Source of the DNA: Acidobacteriota bacterium
GTDB taxonomy: Bacteria; Acidobacteriota; Terriglobia; Terriglobales; SCQP01
DNA length: 64,000 nucleotides
NCBI GenBank assembly: GCA_021818955.1
Contig: JAKASR010000001.1
Coordinates: forward strand, 343,929-407,928
Direction of reading: 5' to 3'
The notes beneath the pieces are model-generated. The model was not told where the DNA came from. It made no database searches and saw nothing but the letters and a program-made list of their open reading frames with translations. Of this stretch, positions 25,433-37,331 are shown in pieces (position 1 is the stretch's first letter; each line of letters starts with the position of its first letter). The position numbers were made by a program, and so were the translations under genes.

Positions 25433-27010
25433 TCAATTCTGAATTTGTTCGACCAGGTCCAGGCGCTTTTGCCAGGGATCGGTTTCCGGCTTTGGTCCCG
25501 CCGTGGTGAAATTCAGCAGTTGATTGCCCTGGGGCGTCATGCGCCGCCAATGCGGCAAGCCGCGACCGTTGGGATTGCCGGTTTTAGCGAAGTTGATCCA
25601 ATAGGCGTGCATGGCGCGCGCGGTGGCCTCGTCTTGCGCGGTCAGATGCCGCCCGTAGGCCGCCCACATGGAGTGTTTCAGGGTATCGAAGACGTAGGGA
25701 ATTTCCGAAGAATGCGGCGCCCCAGAAAGTTTGGCGCGCACGGCCGCGGCCACATAGGAAAAACGATAGACATACGCCGGCTGTCCCTGCGCCGCCGCCC
25801 GGCGCGCAATGAACCGGGCTGGCTCGATCATGTCTTTCACCTTGCCAATACGTTGCGCGACGACCTGAACCCGGCTATTCGGCCCGGCGCCAAAGGCGGC
25901 GCGAGCCGCGGTTTGCTGTGCCCCAAAGGGGGCAAACAGCGCCGCCAGGGTAGGCGCGGCGGTAAAGCCGAGGTCGGCGCTGTTGGCGCCGATGATGATG
26001 GGCACTGGCGCTTCTTTGGCTTGTTTGAAGGTCGTCTCCGCCGAGCGCACGATCAGCTTGCCGTCAACCATCGGGCCGGAATAGATCGTCCGCTGGGGAA
26101 ACATGCTGGCCATATTGAGTCCGTGCACGATGGCCGAGGCCGGCAGCCGGCGCAAGGCTGCCAAGGCGCGCTTGCCCTGGCCGTGTATGCCCATCATCTG
26201 GGCAAACATGACCGCATCCTCTTCCGCAGAAGGCCGGCCATGGGGTCCGGGGTGGTCCAGCGGCGCCGGCGGAAGTATGCCGTTGCGGCCGCCGCCCGAT
26301 TCGACAATCGCGCGTGCGAAGAGCCCGCGCGCCAGCGGCGAGCTCAACAGGTCGAGCACCGAGGCCCCGCCCGCCGATTCGCCGAAGATGGTAACCACGC
26401 CGGGATCGCCGCCGAAGGCGGTGATATTGCGCCGCACCCATTTGAGCGCCGCGATCTGATCCATCAGGGCGTAGTTGCCGACTAAAACTCCCGGCCGGAC
26501 TAGGGCGGGGAAGGCGAAAAAGCCGAATCGTCCGACGCGGTAGTTGAAGCTGACGAACACCACGCCATCGCGGGCAAACGCCGCGCCGCTATAGGGCGCG
26601 GGCGAGGAGCCGCCGTTGACAAAGCCGCCGCCGTAGATCCAGACCATCACCGGCAGCGGATGCGCATGCCGGGCGGGCGCCCAGACGTTGAGGTAAAGGC
26701 AATCTTCGCTGGGCCTGGTGCGCAAGGGCGCGGCATCGCCGGGAAACAGCTTTTGCATGCAGTCGTGGCCGTAACGGAGCGCGGAGCGAACGCCGGTCCA
26801 GGGCTTGACCGCCCGCGGCGGTTGCCAGCGCAGCCGGCCGATGGGTGGACGCGCAAAGGGGATGCCTTTGAAGATCCATTCGCCTTGCCGGCTCGCGCCG
26901 CGGATTTTTCCCGAGGCGATGCGCACTACCGGAGCGGAAGCGGGACGGGCGGTCACAGCTGCCACAGGCATGGCCGCGGCTATCCAAATCGCCAGCATCG
27001 TAGTTTTCAT
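25433..27010 (-). CDS. Type B carboxylesterase, exported
   Basis: A 525-residue secreted esterase. After a signal peptide (MKTTMLAIWIAAAMPVAAV) come the family blocks FKGIPFARPPIGRLRW, SEDCLYLNVW, the oxyanion region IYGGGFVNGGSS and the nucleophile motif FGESAGG (about residue 215). The Glu of the triad probably lies in the NSADLGF region and the His in the GAPHSSEIPYVF block. GGGGAG precedes the ATG by 8 bases. It converges with the dienelactone hydrolase gene. Substrate unknown. Confidence 0.9.
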   Translation of the reverse strand: MKTTMLAIWIAAAMPVAAVTARPASAPVVRIASGKIRGASRQGEWIFKGIPFARPPIGRLRWQPPRAVKPWTGVRSALRYGHDCMQKLFPGDAAPLRTRPSEDCLYLNVWAPARHAHPLPVMVWIYGGGFVNGGSSPAPYSGAAFARDGVVFVSFNYRVGRFGFFAFPALVRPGVLVGNYALMDQIAALKWVRRNITAFGGDPGVVTIFGESAGGASVLDLLSSPLARGLFARAIVESGGGRNGILPPAPLDHPGPHGRPSAEEDAVMFAQMMGIHGQGKRALAALRRLPASAIVHGLNMASMFPQRTIYSGPMVDGKLIVRSAETTFKQAKEAPVPIIIGANSADLGFTAAPTLAALFAPFGAQQTAARAAFGAGPNSRVQVVAQRIGKVKDMIEPARFIARRAAAQGQPAYVYRFSYVAAAVRAKLSGAPHSSEIPYVFDTLKHSMWAAYGRHLTAQDEATARAMHAYWINFAKTGNPNGRGLPHWRRMTPQGNQLLNFTTAGPKPETDPWQKRLDLVEQIQN

Positions 27011-27232
27011 ATCGCGTGCTCCCCTGAGCCTTTTCGAACCGTGCTGAAATCGCTTTCATTGTACTCCCGCGAGCAGCTTCCAGCCGCCAGCTCCCCGCTA
27101 ATGAAATTAAACTTTTCATTTCCAAAAACCGGCGGCTGACAAGGGCAAAACGGGCTGCGATTCGCTACCACTGGAATCCGGCGGCTGAAAACGGGATACT
27201 TGGGACAGGGAATTGTTAGATTAGGTCAAGCA

Positions 27233-27853
27233 ATGCCTGCCATAGCCGAAACGCCCAATGTGCTCATCGTCGAAGACGAAGATCTGATTCGCGACGCTTA
27301 TGCGCTGCGCTTGGCGCATGAAGGGTTTACCGTCATCCAGGCGAAGAACGGGCGCGAAGCGCTCGCCCGCGCCCGCCAGGACATACCGCATCTGATTCTG
27401 CTCGACGTCATCCTGCCCGATTTCAGCGGCTTCGAAGTGCTCAAAGCCTTGCGCGCCGACCGCCGCTTTTCCTCCGTGCCGGTCGTGCTGTTCACCAACC
27501 TTGGCCAGCACATGGATAAGCACGAGGCGGCGCGCATGGGCGCCACCGATTACCTGGTCAAAAGCGAAGTTACGCCCGCCGAGGTGGTGAACCGGGTTAA
27601 AAAACTGCTGGCCGAGGGCGGGGGAGTGCGGCCCATCGCCAATTTCGAGCTGTTCGTGGATGCCGAGCGCGGCGACGCCGCGGCGCTGGCCTCGCTGCTG
27701 GGATATCCGCGCGATTACCGCTGCCGCCAATGCGGCGGCGCGCTGGTATTGCTGCTTTCCGGCGATTTTTCCGATCCCTGGACTCGAAATTTTCGCGCCC
27801 GGCTGCGCTGCCCGCGATGCCAGCAAATGGCCGAGACGGCGGCGCAGGCCTGA
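27233..27853 (+). CDS. Response regulator: receiver domain plus C-terminal zinc-ribbon-like domain
   Basis: A receiver domain (about residues 8-125) with acidic pair EDED, phospho-acceptor D58 in LILLDVILPD, and the switch lysine in DYLVKSEV. No DNA-binding domain follows. Instead a roughly 65-residue tail contains CRQCGG and later CPRCQQ, two CxxC knuckles about 38 residues apart, which suggests a zinc-ribbon. The next gene, a membrane histidine kinase, starts 16 bp later, so they form a two-component pair. Output is unknown; the tail may bind a protein or RNA partner. The start is chosen at the ATG; a TTG at 27200 is possible. Confidence 0.82.
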   Translation: MPAIAETPNVLIVEDEDLIRDAYALRLAHEGFTVIQAKNGREALARARQDIPHLILLDVILPDFSGFEVLKALRADRRFSSVPVVLFTNLGQHMDKHEAARMGATDYLVKSEVTPAEVVNRVKKLLAEGGGVRPIANFELFVDAERGDAAALASLLGYPRDYRCRQCGGALVLLLSGDFSDPWTRNFRARLRCPRCQQMAETAAQA

Positions 27854-27869
27854 ACCGGCGGGAACGGGC

Positions 27870-30005
27870 ATGTGGCAATCGGCGCAAACCCCAGGCGATG
27901 CCCGGCGGCAACATCAGGCCCTCTGGTATGAGCGCGCGCTGCGCTGGTTGACCGCCTCTGTCGTCCGCTCGACGGCGATTTTTGTAGTACTCAGCCTGGT
28001 GCCTATCCTGTTGCTCACTTATTACATTGTCGCCTCCAGCCTGGAAGCGGCGGAATACCAGGGGTTGAGAAGCGACAATGAAACCCGCGGCTACGCGCTG
28101 GCGCTGCTGCACACCAGCTACGCCAGCGAGGCCAACGCGTTAGCCGCCGCCGGACATCAATACAGCCTGCGCACCGCGCTGGCCTCGGGCTCGGGCGCGC
28201 AACTCGCCGCCGCGCTCGCCGCTATCGCCGGGCAGCATCGCGAATTTGTCTCGATTGCCTGGTACCAGCCGGAGGGCTTGCTGGAAGCGTCCTGGCCGGC
28301 CAACTCGCCCATCTGGGATCCGCTGGCGAATGGCCGGCGTTGGTTCCGACGGGCGCAGTTCGACTGGTACGCTTCCTCGTTGCAGCCGCAGCAGGTAGCC
28401 GGCGCGAAGGTGCTGCTGCTGGCGACCCCGGTGCGCGCGAACGGCCGGCTGGAAGGGGTGATGGTCGGCGCCTTGCCCGCCGCGGTGCCCGATTCCTGGT
28501 TGAAGAACATCAATCGCGGCACCGACCGCTTTCTTTACGTCTTTGACCGGCGCCATCAGCCCATCTCGCTGCCTCCCGGCGCCCCGCTCAGTTCCGAGCG
28601 CATCGCCCACTCGCCCGCATTGCAGGCCGCCCTGCGCGGGCATACCGGCACCACCGGCTTTTTGCGCCCCATCGCGCTCGAATCCAATTCGCTCACCTAC
28701 GCCGCCTTGCCCAACAGCTCGCAAGCGGTGCTGGTGGTCCGTCCCGAGCGCCTGACCACCTATGTGGTCAGCGTTTTCTACGACAAGCTGGCCTTTATCG
28801 CCATTATTGTTTTTGTGCTGGCGGTGATCAGCGGCCTGCTTTTGCGGGCCGCCTTCCGCTATTACCTGCGCTACACCCGCGAGGTGGAAAGCGGGCGTAA
28901 TCGCAACGAGGCGCTGCTCAGCTCCATTGGCGATGGAGTGGCGGCCGTGGATGCCGATTTGCACTTGATCGAGTTCAATCGCGCCGCCGCGCAAATTACC
29001 CGCTGGCCGCCGGAAGAAGCTCTCGGCCGCGGCTACGACGAGGTGTTTGCCTGGGTTCCCGAGCAGCCTTCGCGCCCGGCGCAGGATCCGGTGCGGCTGG
29101 CCATCGAGCAACGCCAGGCTTTGCGGTTCGTCCGCGACCTGCTGCTGGTTCGCCGCGACGGCACCCGCTTGCCGGTCAGCCTCAGCGCCGCGCCGGTGCT
29201 CGACGACCAGGGCCAGGTGACCGGCTGCGTTGCTGTCTTTAACGACGCCAGCCAGGAACGCGAGGTGGACCGGATGAAAACCGAATTCATCTCCATCGCC
29301 AGCCATCAGCTCCGCACGCCCATGAGCGGCGTCAAAGGCGCGCTCTCGCTGCTGCTGGAAGACGTGCTCGGCCGGCTCAATCCGCAGCAGCGCGAATATC
29401 TGCGCCGCGCCTACGAAGCCAACGAGCGCCTGATCGCGCTGGTCAACGACCTGCTCAACGTCAGCCGGCTCGAACAGGGGCAAATGCAATTGCATCATGA
29501 GCCGGTGGATCTGAGCGCCCTGGCCGCCGCCGTCGCCGCCGAGTACCAGGTCCGCGCCCAGCGCTACCGCCAGCAGTTGCAACTGGCGCCGGGCCAGGCC
29601 GCCGTCTTTACCCTGGGCGATCCCATGCGCTTGCGCGAGGTGGTGGCCAATCTGGTGGATAACGCCATTAAATACACCCCCGAGGGCGGACGCATCACCC
29701 TGGCCGTGCGCGCCGAGGCCGAGCAGGCGGTGTTTGAAGTTTGCGACACCGGCGTCGGCATTCCTCCCGACCAGATTGCGCATCTGTTCCAGAAGTTCAC
29801 CCGCATCCAGAACCCGCTCAGCGCGCGCGAGTTCGGCAGCGGCCTGGGACTCTACTTCGTCCGCTCGGTGGTCGAGCTGCATCAGGGCTCGATCCAGGTG
29901 GAAAGCCAGCCGGGGCAAGGCACCTGTTTCCGCGTGCGCTTGCCGCTGGAGCCGCAGCCGGCGCCGGAGCCCGCGCTCCCCGGCGCCCCCAAAATTTCCG
30001 GTTAA
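27870..30005 (+). CDS. Membrane sensor histidine kinase (periplasmic sensor, PAS, HisKA, HATPase)
   Basis: A 711-residue kinase. A first helix (VVRSTAIFVVLSLVPILLLT, about residues 31-50) and a second (AFIAIIVFVLAVISGLL, about 305-325) enclose a Cache-like extracytoplasmic sensor. A PAS domain (from about NEALLSSIGDGVAAVDADL) leads to HisKA with the phospho-acceptor His in SIASHQLRTP and a HATPase_c domain with N box VVANLVDNAIKYTPEGG and G boxes DTGVGIPPDQ and GSGLGLYFV. It pairs with the upstream receiver protein. The signal sensed cannot be told. Confidence 0.92.
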   Translation: MWQSAQTPGDARRQHQALWYERALRWLTASVVRSTAIFVVLSLVPILLLTYYIVASSLEAAEYQGLRSDNETRGYALALLHTSYASEANALAAAGHQYSLRTALASGSGAQLAAALAAIAGQHREFVSIAWYQPEGLLEASWPANSPIWDPLANGRRWFRRAQFDWYASSLQPQQVAGAKVLLLATPVRANGRLEGVMVGALPAAVPDSWLKNINRGTDRFLYVFDRRHQPISLPPGAPLSSERIAHSPALQAALRGHTGTTGFLRPIALESNSLTYAALPNSSQAVLVVRPERLTTYVVSVFYDKLAFIAIIVFVLAVISGLLLRAAFRYYLRYTREVESGRNRNEALLSSIGDGVAAVDADLHLIEFNRAAAQITRWPPEEALGRGYDEVFAWVPEQPSRPAQDPVRLAIEQRQALRFVRDLLLVRRDGTRLPVSLSAAPVLDDQGQVTGCVAVFNDASQEREVDRMKTEFISIASHQLRTPMSGVKGALSLLLEDVLGRLNPQQREYLRRAYEANERLIALVNDLLNVSRLEQGQMQLHHEPVDLSALAAAVAAEYQVRAQRYRQQLQLAPGQAAVFTLGDPMRLREVVANLVDNAIKYTPEGGRITLAVRAEAEQAVFEVCDTGVGIPPDQIAHLFQKFTRIQNPLSAREFGSGLGLYFVRSVVELHQGSIQVESQPGQGTCFRVRLPLEPQPAPEPALPGAPKISG

Positions 30006-30028
30006 AACGCCCGATAAGCCCTATCGCC

Positions 30029-31678
<1,650 letters not shown>

Positions 31679-31779
31679 GCCAGCGCGCGGCGGAAGCCGG
31701 CGGCGGCGCAGCCATCCCGCCAGGGATTGCGCCTGGGAAAGCCATTCGCCGGCGGCGGCAAAGCTGCTAACGTTAGGAC

Positions 31780-33345
31780 ATGGCCTCGCCCCATCAGACG
31801 GAAATCGAACGCCGCCAGCGCGCCGCGGAAGCCGGCGGCGGCGAAGAGCGGCGCAAGAAACAGCGCGAGCGCAAGCAACTTTCCGCGCGCGAGCGGGTGG
31901 AGTTGCTGCTCGATGAAAACAGCTTTGAGGAATGGGACCAACTGGTCGAGCACCGCTCCAGCGAGTTTGGCCTCGAGGCCCAGCGCATTCCCGGCGACGG
32001 CGTCGTCGGCGGCTACGGACGCATCGACAGTCGCCTGGTCTTCGTCTTTGCCCAGGACTTCACCGTGCTTGGCGGCAGCCTGTCGGAAGTCAACGCCGCC
32101 AAAATCTGCAAGCTGATGGACGCGGCGCTGCGCGTCGGCGCGCCCATTATCGGGCTGAACGACAGCGGCGGGGCGCGCATCCAGGAAGGCGTGGTTTCGC
32201 TTGGTGGCTATGCCGACATCTTCCTGCGCAACACCCTGGCCAGCGGCGTGGTGCCGCAGATCTCGGCCGTGCTCGGCCCCTGCGCCGGCGGCGCGGTTTA
32301 TTCGCCCGCCATCACCGACTTTGTTTTCATGACCGGCGGCACCTCGCACATGTTCGTTACCGGCCCGGACGTGATCCAGGCGGTGACGCACGAAACCGTC
32401 AGCAAGGAAGAGCTGGGCGGCGCGATGACGCACAACCGCACCAGCGGAGTGGCGCATTTTATCGCCGCCGACGATGCCGACTGCCTGCGCCGCATCCGCG
32501 AGCTGCTCGCCTTCCTGCCCGCCAACAATCAGGAGGATCCGCCGCGCCGCGCGCCGCGCGATTCGCCCGCGCGCGAGGCGCCCGAACTGGATGCGCTCGT
32601 GCCCGAGGCCTCGCATCTGCCCTACGATGTGCGCCAGGCCATCCAGGCGGTCGTGGACGATGGCGATTTTCTGGAAGTGCAGGAGCTGTTCGCCCCCAAC
32701 CTGGTGGTGGGCTTTGCCCGCTTGAACGGCCGCCCGGTGGGGATCGTGGCCAACCAGCCGGCGTACCTGGCCGGCGTGCTCGACATCAATGCCAGCGTCA
32801 AGGGCGCCCGCTTCGTGCGTTTCTGCGATGCCTTCAACCTTCCGCTGATCACGCTGGAAGACGTGCCCGGATTTTTGCCCGGCACCCAGCAGGAATACGG
32901 CGGCATCATCCGCCACGGCGCCAAGCTGCTATTCGCCTACGCCGAAGCCACCGTGCCTAAAATCACCGTGATCCTGCGCAAGGCGTACGGCGGCGCGTAT
33001 TGCGTCATGGCATCCAAGCACCTGCGCACCGACGTCAACTACGCCTGGCCCACAGCCGAAGTCGCGGTGATGGGAGCGGAGGGGGCGGTGCAGGTGCTCT
33101 ATCGCCGCGAACTGGAATCGGCCAAACAGGCGGGCGGCGCCGAGGCGCGCGCCGCCGTGCTGCAGCAGAAAACCGCCGATTACCGCGTCCGCTTCGCCAA
33201 CCCCTTCATCGCGCTGGAGCGCGGGTTTCTCGATGCCGTCATCCCGCCGCGCCAGACGCGCAAGCGGCTGATTGACGCGCTGGAGATGCTGGGCAACAAG
33301 CGGGCCAGCCTGCCGCCAAAAAAGCACGGCAATATGCCGCTGTAG
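31780..33345 (+). CDS. Acyl-CoA carboxylase, carboxyltransferase (beta) subunit
   Basis: A 521-residue carboxyltransferase of the PccB/MmdA family, which moves the carboxyl group from biotin to propionyl-CoA or a related acyl-CoA. The N-terminal acyl-CoA domain has [29 protein letters not shown] and [13 protein letters not shown]; the C-terminal domain has [32 protein letters not shown] sequence and [10 protein letters not shown]. It is full length. The biotin carboxylase/alpha subunit is not adjacent. Propionyl-CoA versus methylmalonyl-CoA decarboxylase function cannot be decided from the sequence alone. Confidence 0.9.
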   Translation: MASPHQTEIERRQRAAEAGGGEERRKKQRERKQLSARERVELLLDENSFEEWDQLVEHRSSEFGLEAQRIPGDGVVGGYGRIDSRLVFVFAQDFTVLGGSLSEVNAAKICKLMDAALRVGAPIIGLNDSGGARIQEGVVSLGGYADIFLRNTLASGVVPQISAVLGPCAGGAVYSPAITDFVFMTGGTSHMFVTGPDVIQAVTHETVSKEELGGAMTHNRTSGVAHFIAADDADCLRRIRELLAFLPANNQEDPPRRAPRDSPAREAPELDALVPEASHLPYDVRQAIQAVVDDGDFLEVQELFAPNLVVGFARLNGRPVGIVANQPAYLAGVLDINASVKGARFVRFCDAFNLPLITLEDVPGFLPGTQQEYGGIIRHGAKLLFAYAEATVPKITVILRKAYGGAYCVMASKHLRTDVNYAWPTAEVAVMGAEGAVQVLYRRELESAKQAGGAEARAAVLQQKTADYRVRFANPFIALERGFLDAVIPPRQTRKRLIDALEMLGNKRASLPPKKHGNMPL

Positions 33346-33421
33346 ATAAAGTTAATAGCTATCAGCTGCCGACTACGAGCTTAAGGAAAATGTTTCAACC
33401 TGCCGAATTACTCCCGGTCCA

Positions 33422-35176
33422 TTACGGCGCTTTGCAGGCGCGCACGGTCCGGCGCGGGTCGCCCGGGTCGAGTTGCAGCTTCTTCCGGCCTTCGGTGATC
33501 AGCCAGAAATGGTCGGCGGGGATATGCCGAAACATCTGATGCAAGCCGCTCGGCCAGATCACTTTCAAGCTCGCGACGCAGGTGTATTTATCCAAGCCAA
33601 AATGCGGCCGCGGGTCCATATTGGACATATAACTGCCGCCGCTGCGCACCTGGCGGTATTCCTTCAGGTTTCCGGCGCGCAGATACAACCGTGCGCCCAG
33701 CGCGTCGCGATTGCTGCGGGTGCCCATCAGACGAAAGGTCACAAAATGATTTCCCGTGCCGCCGTTGTTGCGCAGCAGCCGCGGGCGCTCGTTGTTATCG
33801 GCCACCAGGATATCGGTGTTGCCGTCATTGAAAAAGTCGGCAAAGACCACGCCGCGACCCACGAAGGCGCGTTGCAACGCGGCGCCGGATTCTTTCGTCA
33901 CCTGGGTGAAATGACCGTTGTGGTCGTTGTGGAATAGCTGGCTGACCTGGCGATAATGCGCCATGCCGGTCATACCGACCTGGGGATAGACATGGCCGTT
34001 GGTGACAAAAATATCCTGCCAGCCGTCGTTGTCGTAGTCCAGAAATCCGCCGCCAAAGCCCAGCTTATTCATGGTGGCCAGGCCAATGCCGCTGGCGTCG
34101 GTGACGTCCGTGAAGGTTCCATCGCCGTTGTTCCGCCAGAGATGGGCGCCCTTATTTTGAAAATCGGAGATGAATAAATCGGGGAAGCCATGGTTGTTGA
34201 AATCGCCCAGGTCGATATTCATCGCGGCCATGGTGCTGCCGTTTTCGTCCAGGGCGATGCCCGCCATCATGCCAATTTCTTCGAACCGGCGGCCATGCAG
34301 GTTGTGAAACAGGTAAGCGGGTTCGCCGTCGTTGGCCACCACCAGGTCCGGCCAGCCGTCTTCGTCGTAATCGACGGATTGCACCGCGAGATTTTTCCCG
34401 TTCGGCTTGTCGATGCCCATGGCGCGAGTGACGTTGGTGAAGGTGCCGTTGCCGTTATTGCGAAACAGTATCGCCTGCGTGCCCTTATAGGCTTGCGGCG
34501 GGCAGCTGGTTTCAATCTGCTTATCGCCAATCGCCACCACGCATTGATTGGGGCCAACCCGCGGATTGTAATCCACGTAACTGCCGGCGTAGAGATCGAG
34601 CAGGCCGCGGTTGTCGTAATCGATAAAGGCGGCGGCGGAATGGAAGAGCGCGCCAAAATCGAGCGCGCCTACTCCGGCTTTGGCGGTCACATCGGTAAAG
34701 GTGCCGTTGCCGTTGTTGCGGTAGAGAACGTTTTTGCCGAATTGAGTGACATACAGATCGGGATGGCCGTCGTTGTTGTAATCGCCCCAGACGCAGCCCA
34801 TGCCATAGCCCGTGCCGGGCACGCCCGCCTGCCGGGTCACGTCGGTAAAGGTGCCGTCGTGATTGTTATGGTAAAGCGCGTTATGGCCATGGCCGCCGAT
34901 CAGGTAAATATCCAGCCAGCCGTCGCCATCGTAATCGGCCACGCAGGCGCCGGGACCGGCTTCCTGCAGAATGTCGGCATTCATGGTTGCGCCGCTTTGA
35001 TGTTGAAAGTTGATGCCGGCCTGCCGGGTCACGTCGGTGAACGTCACGGCTGAGGCGGGTAGTCGCGCCGCCCGGGCCGCCGGAGGCGGTTGCGCGGAAA
35101 GCAGGCGCAGACCTAATCCCGCCGCCGCCACCAGCGCCAAGCTTAAAAATAGATAGCGTTGCTTACTGCGAAGCAT
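33422..35176 (-). CDS. CRTAC1/ASPIC-UnbV family FG-GAP repeat protein, exported
   Basis: An exported 584-residue protein with a signal anchor (LFLSLALVAAAGLGLRLL). It contains about seven FG-GAP/VCBS-like blades, each built around calcium-binding DxDxDGxxD-type loops (DYDGDGWLDIY, DYNNDGHPDLY, DYDEDGWPDLV, DYDNDGWQDIF) and the phrase NNGNGTFTDVT. The C-terminal VTFRLMGTRSNRDALGARL and VRSGGSYMSNMDPRPHFGL blocks form the ASPIC/UnbV domain. Such proteins are widespread in Acidobacteriota and Planctomycetes; their role is undefined. Confidence 0.92.
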   Translation of the reverse strand: MLRSKQRYLFLSLALVAAAGLGLRLLSAQPPPAARAARLPASAVTFTDVTRQAGINFQHQSGATMNADILQEAGPGACVADYDGDGWLDIYLIGGHGHNALYHNNHDGTFTDVTRQAGVPGTGYGMGCVWGDYNNDGHPDLYVTQFGKNVLYRNNGNGTFTDVTAKAGVGALDFGALFHSAAAFIDYDNRGLLDLYAGSYVDYNPRVGPNQCVVAIGDKQIETSCPPQAYKGTQAILFRNNGNGTFTNVTRAMGIDKPNGKNLAVQSVDYDEDGWPDLVVANDGEPAYLFHNLHGRRFEEIGMMAGIALDENGSTMAAMNIDLGDFNNHGFPDLFISDFQNKGAHLWRNNGDGTFTDVTDASGIGLATMNKLGFGGGFLDYDNDGWQDIFVTNGHVYPQVGMTGMAHYRQVSQLFHNDHNGHFTQVTKESGAALQRAFVGRGVVFADFFNDGNTDILVADNNERPRLLRNNGGTGNHFVTFRLMGTRSNRDALGARLYLRAGNLKEYRQVRSGGSYMSNMDPRPHFGLDKYTCVASLKVIWPSGLHQMFRHIPADHFWLITEGRKKLQLDPGDPRRTVRACKAP

Positions 35177-35379
35177 GTCCTCAGGGTGGTTGTCCTCATC
35201 CGGAGAGGGCGGGCAGTTTCCGGCGCCGGCAGCGAAGGCGCCTCAATCATAAAGGCCATTCGCCGGCGGACTATTTTTGCAAACCGCCGGGGTTTTCTCC
35301 AGCGGGATCTTTGGTTTGCGGCCAGCGATCGGACGCGGGCCCGCTTTGCCGCCGGCAGCGGCTTGCCCACCCTCACGCC

Positions 35380-37224
35380 TCAACTTTGACTCGCAGTCTG
35401 GACTTCAGTTTCGCTCGCACTGGCCGCTTCGCCACCAAACAGCCGGTAAATGTGGCGATAAAGACGGGAGCGCATTTGGGCGCGATGCCCGGCGGTGGTG
35501 ATATAGCGGACGTTCAGAATGATGCCGCTAACGGTGGGCTTGATCTGGGCGGTGGGGGCGAAATTGAGGCCGGATGCCGCCGGAATATGCGCTTGCTTGC
35601 GCCATTCCGCCTCGGCCGCCTGGGCATCGCTTTCGGTATCCTGCCGCACGCGCTCAGTCACGATCTGCACCAGCTTTTGCTCATCCCAGCCGGAAGGCAA
35701 CTGCACTTGCAGCTCGTCCCACAGCCACTGGCCGGAGGAGGTGAAATTGAAATAATGGCCGGTGAAAACATAGCTGTTGGGGAAAAACACGCGGCGGCCG
35801 GTAGGATGTCCGGCCTCGGTCCAGTTGCCGGTTTCCAGCAGCACCGTGCGCAGCAGGCCCACCTCGACCACCTCGCCGGAAACCTGCCCCACCACATCAT
35901 CGATTTCCACCCAATCGCCAGGCGAGACGCCATGATGGCCGATCAGCACGAACCAGCCACAAAGGCTGAGAATCATGTCCTGCAGAGCGAAAGTCAGGCC
36001 GGCGCCGGCGAAACCGAGCACGGCGAACAACTGATTGGACCGGCCGAAGATCAGCAGCAGGGTAAAAACCAGCGCGGACACCAGCAGCGCAAACCGCAGC
36101 AGGTGGCGCATGGTGCGCAGGCGGCGGGCCTCGCCGCGGCGGCGGCGGATGCTGGCGGTAATCAGGCTGCCGGCCACGCCCAGGGCGCCCAGCACGATCA
36201 ACAGATAGAGCAGATCGCCAAAGATGCTGTGCAGCGCCAGAAAGCGCTGCTGGCCGGCGATGGCATCCCAGTTTTTAAAAATTCCGGCGAGTTGTTGCAG
36301 CCAGTCGATGCGCTGATCGTATTCGCTCATCACCAACTGCAGCAAGGCTGCATGCCGCTGGAGTTGGACGGCGGAAGTAACCATGTTGCGCGCCGGCGCG
36401 TTCGCCCCGCCTTGGGTCAGCGCCTGGCTGGCCTGCTGCATCTGGCGGTTGCGCTGCCGCTGCTCCGCTTGCAATTGCCTAGCAAGGGCTTGGTGCTTTG
36501 CCGCAAGCCGCGCCGAATCCTGGCGCACCCAGTTGCCCGCCCATTCCAGCGCCTTTTGCTTTTGCCCGAGCAGTTGCCAGGCGTGAAACAGGCTATATAA
36601 CCCGACGGCGGCGCCGGGATTGCGCGCGGCGCTGAGCGCATGAAAACGAGCCCGCCAGGGCGAGGAAAACTGGGCCACCTGCGAATCCGCCTCATCCTCG
36701 GTGCGTTGCGTGGCGGGCGCGCCATGGCGTTCGGAGCGCGCCAGATCCTGGCGGGCGTCAACTAATTCCGCCTGCTGCAGTCCCAAATGCGCTTGCAAGA
36801 GCTGTTGGCGGCCTTGCAGGCCAGCCCGTTGCGCCGGCTTGGCCTTTTGCATCTGCGCCGCCAGTTGTTTCAGTGCGGTCTGGGTGGTGACAATCGCGTG
36901 TTCCGCCGCCTGCACCCGCCGCCATTCCGGACTGTGTCCCGGCTGCCGCTGGGTTCCCAACTGTAACTCCTGATGAAAACCCAAATCCATGCAACGATCG
37001 GCCAGCCGGGCGGCCCGCGCCGCCAGTTGTTGCTCGCCGGAGGTGTCCGCCAGGCCGGAAAGGCTGTTCGTAACCGCCATCACGCGCTCGTTGCTTGGCA
37101 GTTGGTTTAACGGGCGCTGGGTGCTGATGTTGGCGCCGGCCTCGCGCCCGGTCCAGACCCAGACAAGAACGCAGCCGGCGAGCAGCAGGACGAAAAACAA
37201 CCAGCGGATGCGGAACTTCGGCAT
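35380..37224 (-). CDS. MscS-family mechanosensitive channel with large periplasmic domain
   Basis: A 614-residue inner-membrane protein. A signal-type N-terminal helix (WLFFVLLLAGCVLVWVW) is followed by a long helical, Gln/Ala-rich coiled-coil-like region (about residues 60-300), then about four helices (LFGDLLYLLIVLGALGVAG onward). The pore helix region AVLGFAGAGLTFALQDMIL is diagnostic of MscS, followed by the beta domain GDWVEIDDVVGQVSGEVVEVG and the VFFPNSYVF loop. It resembles the larger MscK/YbiO-type channels acting in osmotic downshock. Confidence 0.88.
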   Translation of the reverse strand: MPKFRIRWLFFVLLLAGCVLVWVWTGREAGANISTQRPLNQLPSNERVMAVTNSLSGLADTSGEQQLAARAARLADRCMDLGFHQELQLGTQRQPGHSPEWRRVQAAEHAIVTTQTALKQLAAQMQKAKPAQRAGLQGRQQLLQAHLGLQQAELVDARQDLARSERHGAPATQRTEDEADSQVAQFSSPWRARFHALSAARNPGAAVGLYSLFHAWQLLGQKQKALEWAGNWVRQDSARLAAKHQALARQLQAEQRQRNRQMQQASQALTQGGANAPARNMVTSAVQLQRHAALLQLVMSEYDQRIDWLQQLAGIFKNWDAIAGQQRFLALHSIFGDLLYLLIVLGALGVAGSLITASIRRRRGEARRLRTMRHLLRFALLVSALVFTLLLIFGRSNQLFAVLGFAGAGLTFALQDMILSLCGWFVLIGHHGVSPGDWVEIDDVVGQVSGEVVEVGLLRTVLLETGNWTEAGHPTGRRVFFPNSYVFTGHYFNFTSSGQWLWDELQVQLPSGWDEQKLVQIVTERVRQDTESDAQAAEAEWRKQAHIPAASGLNFAPTAQIKPTVSGIILNVRYITTAGHRAQMRSRLYRHIYRLFGGEAASASETEVQTASQS

Positions 37225-37331
37225 GGTATAGCTATCCTAGCCTAGCCGGGAGAAGAGACCCGAAAATTTCCGCTGAAGGCTGAAGAAAAGGGAAAATCCG
37301 GCTGATACCAGCTAAAGCCAACTAACATCGC

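Noticed and set aside
25445..26485. A 346-codon plus-strand frame antisense to the carboxylesterase
   Set aside because: High-GC genes produce long shadow frames on the opposite strand. The esterase has all its family motifs, while this frame has none. The same applies to the antisense frames over mscS (35311-36600), CRTAC1 (34190-35053) and the kinase gene (28140-29918).
31679..31843. A near-duplicate of about 30 bases (GCGGAAGCCGGCGGCGGCG) at 31688-31706 and 31826-31844
   Set aside because: It is low-complexity Gly/Ala-type GC-rich sequence at the acyl-CoA carboxylase 5' end; it is probably slippage and no function is implied.
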